Shown here in pieces: positions 6,009 through 8,400 of a stretch of DNA of 8,400 nucleotides (position 1 is the first letter of the stretch; each line of letters begins with the position of its first letter). The position numbers and the translations under genes were made by a program. The notes beneath the pieces are model-generated. The model was not told where the DNA came from and searched no databases. It was given only the letters and a program-made list of their open reading frames with translations. This DNA comes from JAYOFM01 sp038117225 (GTDB lineage Bacteria; Pseudomonadota; Alphaproteobacteria; Rhodospirillales; Casp-alpha2). Location of the stretch: contig JAYOFM010000133.1 in the NCBI GenBank assembly GCA_038117225.1, positions 1 to 8,400 of the forward strand, in the 5' to 3' direction.

Positions 6009-6491
6009 TCAGGTTGCGCGGGCGTCTGGGCGTCCAGCCATCATGCGGGTCGCATCATAGTGCATGACCGTCACGCCGCGGTCATTCATGATATCGACAG
6101 TGGTGGTGACGATGCCGCGGCCACCGGTGCTGGTCGGGCGCAAGGCGGTGATCTCGACGACACCGTGAATGGTATCGCCGACGACGGTCGGTCCCAACAC
6201 CTTCTTGTGCACCTCCAGTAATGCCAGGCCCGTGGCCTGCAGCACCGATTGCACCAGCAATCCCTCGATCAGCGTGTAGGTCAACGCCGCCGGCACCAGT
6301 CGTCCGCTGGCGGCGGCGCCCTTGTCGCAGGTGGCGTCGATGAACATTTCCTCGACCATGCCGGTGACGCCGATGAAATTGATCAAGTCGGTTTCGGTGA
6401 TCGTCCGCTTGAGCGTGCGGAACCGTTGGCCGACGTCAAGGTCCTGCCAATAATGTCCGACACCGATGATCGGCGGTTCGTCCGCGGCCAC
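6009..6491 (-). CDS. MaoC-like hotdog protein lacking the usual catalytic Asp-His
   Basis: 160 aa, typical for a single-hotdog MaoC-like protein. Active relatives hydrate enoyl-CoA or dehydrate 3-hydroxyacyl-CoA. Family features: YWQDLDVGQRF (14-24), TETDLINFIGVTG (32-44), the hot-dog helix region ending in LVPAALTYTLIEGLL (65-79), GPTVVGDTIHGVVEI (100-114) and a C-terminal strand TVDIMNDRGVTVM (131-143). The hydratase motif G-D-x-N-P-x-H aligns with G44-M-V-E-E-M-F50, so both catalytic residues are missing, and the later HG pair is P-A (67-68). It may use other residues or only bind acyl-CoA. The start is GTG, with GGAG (6505-6502) 10 nt upstream inside the last codons of the glycosyltransferase gene; no ATG gives a full-length protein. 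It is 4 bp after that gene and 12 bp before the acyl-CoA dehydrogenase, its natural functional partner. Confidence 0.8.
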   Translation of the reverse strand: MAADEPPIIGVGHYWQDLDVGQRFRTLKRTITETDLINFIGVTGMVEEMFIDATCDKGAAASGRLVPAALTYTLIEGLLVQSVLQATGLALLEVHKKVLGPTVVGDTIHGVVEITALRPTSTGGRGIVTTTVDIMNDRGVTVMHYDATRMMAGRPDARAT

Positions 6492-6495
6492 CTGA

Positions 6496-7393
6496 TTATT
6501 TCTCCGTCAAGTGAAGGCGGCCCCACGAAGGCCTGCCGGACAGAAAGCGCCAGATGCCCGCGACCCGCGCGGCCTGACCGACGATACGCTTGCGGCTAAT
6601 CGTCACGATTCCACCGAGCACGTTCAGGGCGTGATGAAATAAGAGCTTCCATGCTAGCCGCCGCGTCGCGGCCGCGTCGCCATGCTTGGCCTCGAAATAG
6701 AGATGACCCCAGGCCATGTTCCAATCCTTGCGCCAGCGCGTCTTGTCGCTCATGGCTTCCGACTGGCCACCGTAGTGGTGGCCCTCGGCGCGCGGTTCGA
6801 TGATCAGCGACCAACCGGCCTTGGTGCAGCGCAGGCACAGGTCCGAATCCTCGTAGTACAGAAAAATCTTTTCGTCGAAACCGTCCATGGCGTTGATCGC
6901 GGCGCGCCGCCACAGGCAAACGGCGCCGGTGATGAACCAGGTGCAGAAGGGACCCGATGGATCGACGGGAATCTTGCTGTGGCGCAGCTCGTGCGGCCCC
7001 ATGATATCCAGTTCCTCGCGTTCGCGATTGTTATAGAGCAGCGGCCCGACGACGGCGCAGTTGGGGTTCTCGTCCATCGTTTCGACCATTCGCGCGATGC
7101 AGGCGGTATCGAACCGGGTGTCCGGATTGAGGTGCAGGACATAGTCACGGGTCGCCTGGCGAAAGCCCTGGTTGCTGGCGATGGTCAGGCCCAGGTTATC
7201 GTCGCGACGGAAAACGCGGACGCCGGGGTGCAGGCGTTCCGCCAACTCAGCCGTGCCATCTGTCGATTGATTGTCGACGATGATGACGTCGGTGGCGTCC
7301 TTCAGGTTATCCAGCGTGTCAGCGATTACCGACGCGGAATTGTGANNNNNNNNNNACGCTGATGCGCGCCCACGGATCGGACGTGCTCGTCAT
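6496..7393 (-). CDS. Family 2 glycosyltransferase (rhamnosyltransferase-like), interrupted by an N gap
   Basis: GT-A glycosyltransferase of the WbbL/COG1216 type, transferring a sugar from a nucleotide-sugar during polysaccharide or O-antigen assembly at the cytoplasmic membrane face. The start is ATG 7393-7391, reading MTSTSDPWARISV before the gap, then HNSASVIADTLDNL on the other side. Further landmarks: VIIVDNQSTDGTAE, the DNLGLTIASNQG block, the DxD-like LNPDTRF, WFITGAVCLWRR and the acceptor/catalytic motif FDEKIFLYYEDSDLCLR. A hydrophobic/amphipathic stretch near the C-terminus (NVLGGIVTISRKRIVG) may touch the membrane. The two sides of the ten-N gap are in different frames; a true gap of 12 bases would restore the frame and the usual N-terminal strand, giving about 299 aa. 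The start overlaps the epimerase stop (ATGA), so the two are translationally coupled. The exact donor and acceptor sugars cannot be read. Confidence 0.87.
7346..7355. other. Ten-N assembly gap inside the glycosyltransferase gene
   Basis: Exactly ten Ns separate codons that clearly belong to one gene but sit in different frames. Ten is a common placeholder length, so the real number of missing bases is probably different and not measured. The gap, not a mutation, is the simplest cause of the apparent frameshift. Confidence 0.95.
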
Positions 7394-8400
7394 TGGGTCA
7401 GCACATCATGGATTTCGCGCATGATGTCCTTGATGTCGTAGGCGTAATCCCATTCCGGGTAGTGCGCCTTTAGACGCCCGACGTCGCTGACCCACCAGAT
7501 GTGATCGCCGGCGCGGGCATCGTCACTATAGGACCATTTCATGGGGCGGCCGGTCATTTCCTCGCAAAAATTAATGGCCTCCAGCATGGAGCAGTTGGAA
7601 TGGCGCGAGCCGCCGATGTTGTAGACCTCGGCCGAACGCGGCGCCTGGAAGATGTGCCAGATCAGATTGGCGACGTCGCTGGCGTGGATGTTGTCGCGCA
7701 CCTGTTTACCCTGGTAGCCGAACACGGTGTACGGCCGATCGGTGACGGCACATTTGACCAGGTAGGCGAGAAAGCCGTGTAGTTCCGCGCCCGCGTGAGC
7801 GCCGCCGGTCAGGCAGCCGCCGCGCAGGCACGCGGTCTTCATGCCGAAATAGCGACCGTATTCTTGCACCATCAGATCGGCGGCCGCCTTGGACACGCCG
7901 AACAGGCTGTGCATGCAGCCGTCGATACTCATGCTTTCGTCGATGCCATCCTTGGCATAGGCGTGCGCGGAATCGAGTTCCCAGCGCAATTCCTGCTCGA
8001 TCAGCGGCAGGTGGTTCGGCGTATCGCCGTAGACCTTGTTGGTCGACAGAAAGATGAACGGTGCCTCGGGGATGATCCGGCGGGTCTGTTCCAGCAGGTT
8101 GAGCGTGCCGTTGGCGTTGACGGTGAAGTCCGTCGCCGGCTCGCGCGCCGCCCAATCATGGCTCGGTTGCGCCGCCGTGTGAACGATGGCGGCGATATCC
8201 TTACCATAACGGTCGAACACCTGAGCCATCGCGTGCGCGTCCCGAATATCCGCATCGACATGGGTGTAGGTCTTGACGTCATGTTGCAGCGCTTCCCGGT
8301 TGGCGCGGGTACTCGCCTCGGCACCAAAAAAGTGGCTGCGCATGTCGTTGTCGATGCCTACCACCTCGAGACCCTTGGCGGCGAAAAACCGCGTGGTCTC
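7390..8400 (-). CDS. NAD-dependent CDP-paratose/tyvelose 2-epimerase-like SDR (5' end outside window)
   Basis: 336 residues are visible; the frame is open to the right edge. The missing part should be roughly 20 residues with the GGxGFxG nucleotide site, since the visible start FFAAKGLEVVGIDNDMR is the second strand ending in the NAD-ribose Asp. Extended SDR epimerases of this group rearrange nucleotide-activated (deoxy)hexoses for O-antigen or polysaccharide. Landmarks: DADIRD (38-43 counting from the Val codon at 8364), VHTAAQPSHDW (61-71), FLSTNKVYGDTPN (105-117), HSLFGVSK (152-159), LRGGCLTG (180-187), GKQVRDNIHASD (219-230) and YNIGG (248-252). These match the CDP-tyvelose epimerase (RfbE/Tyv) group rather than GalE. 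The SDR YxxxK motif here is FxxxK. The stop overlaps the glycosyltransferase start. Substrate may be CDP-paratose or another sugar; no CDP-sugar synthesis genes are in view. Confidence 0.88.
   Translation of the reverse strand, partial: ETTRFFAAKGLEVVGIDNDMRSHFFGAEASTRANREALQHDVKTYTHVDADIRDAHAMAQVFDRYGKDIAAIVHTAAQPSHDWAAREPATDFTVNANGTLNLLEQTRRIIPEAPFIFLSTNKVYGDTPNHLPLIEQELRWELDSAHAYAKDGIDESMSIDGCMHSLFGVSKAAADLMVQEYGRYFGMKTACLRGGCLTGGAHAGAELHGFLAYLVKCAVTDRPYTVFGYQGKQVRDNIHASDVANLIWHIFQAPRSAEVYNIGGSRHSNCSMLEAINFCEEMTGRPMKWSYSDDARAGDHIWWVSDVGRLKAHYPEWDYAYDIKDIMREIHDVLTQ

Noticed and set aside
6682..7362. 226-codon plus-strand frame opposite the glycosyltransferase gene
   Set aside because: It runs through the N gap, has no recognisable domain, and the minus strand carries clear GT2 motifs over the same bases.
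1..8400. CRISPR array, insertion sequence, tRNA or tandem repeat
   Set aside because: Reading both strands I found no spaced direct repeats, no transposase-like reading frame with flanking inverted repeats, and no tRNA-like cloverleaf; coding density is nearly complete.

Overview
This is a GC-rich, densely coded chromosomal window. It most likely comes from an alphaproteobacterium, possibly Rhodospirillales-like. That is inferred from protein resemblance (Mcl1-type malyl-CoA lyase, AccA, a GC-rich codon third position with many antisense shadow frames), not from any marker gene. A run of ten Ns at 7346-7355 shows that it comes from a draft or scaffolded assembly.

Layout: the left edge holds only the first codons of a gene that leaves the window on the minus strand (1-26). 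Three plus-strand genes follow: a gamma-glutamyltransferase-like Ntn-hydrolase (143-1894), an L-malyl-CoA/beta-methylmalyl-CoA lyase (mcl1, 2040-3017) and the acetyl-CoA carboxylase alpha subunit (accA, 3148-4104). They meet, tail to tail with only 4 bp between, a five-gene minus-strand series that runs from the right edge inward. In transcription order this is a CDP-paratose/tyvelose 2-epimerase-like SDR (8400-7390, 5' end outside the window), a family 2 glycosyltransferase (7393-6496, interrupted by the N gap), a short MaoC/hotdog protein (6491-6009), an acyl-CoA dehydrogenase (5996-4833) and an ArsR-type regulator with an unusual C-terminal half (4789-4109).

How the genes relate: epimerase and glycosyltransferase overlap by ATGA and look like the end of a surface-polysaccharide cluster. 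The glycosyltransferase stop is only 4 bp before the MaoC start, and MaoC is 12 bp before the acyl-CoA dehydrogenase, so sugar genes and acyl-CoA genes appear to share one transcript. The ArsR gene has its own recognisable promoter. The predicted transcription start falls on the A of its ATG, and a 28-bp dyad covers promoter and start, so it is probably a leaderless, self-regulated gene. On the plus strand Mcl1 cleaves malyl-CoA or methylmalyl-CoA to acetyl-CoA or propionyl-CoA plus glyoxylate, and AccA consumes acetyl-CoA. These are related steps in carbon metabolism, but spacing does not prove an operon.

I see no mobile element, CRISPR array, tRNA or rRNA, and no clear sign of a wholly new system. 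The points most worth a second look are the leaderless regulator with its dyad, the Cys/His repeat in that regulator, and several enzymes whose usual catalytic or ligand residues are moved or missing.
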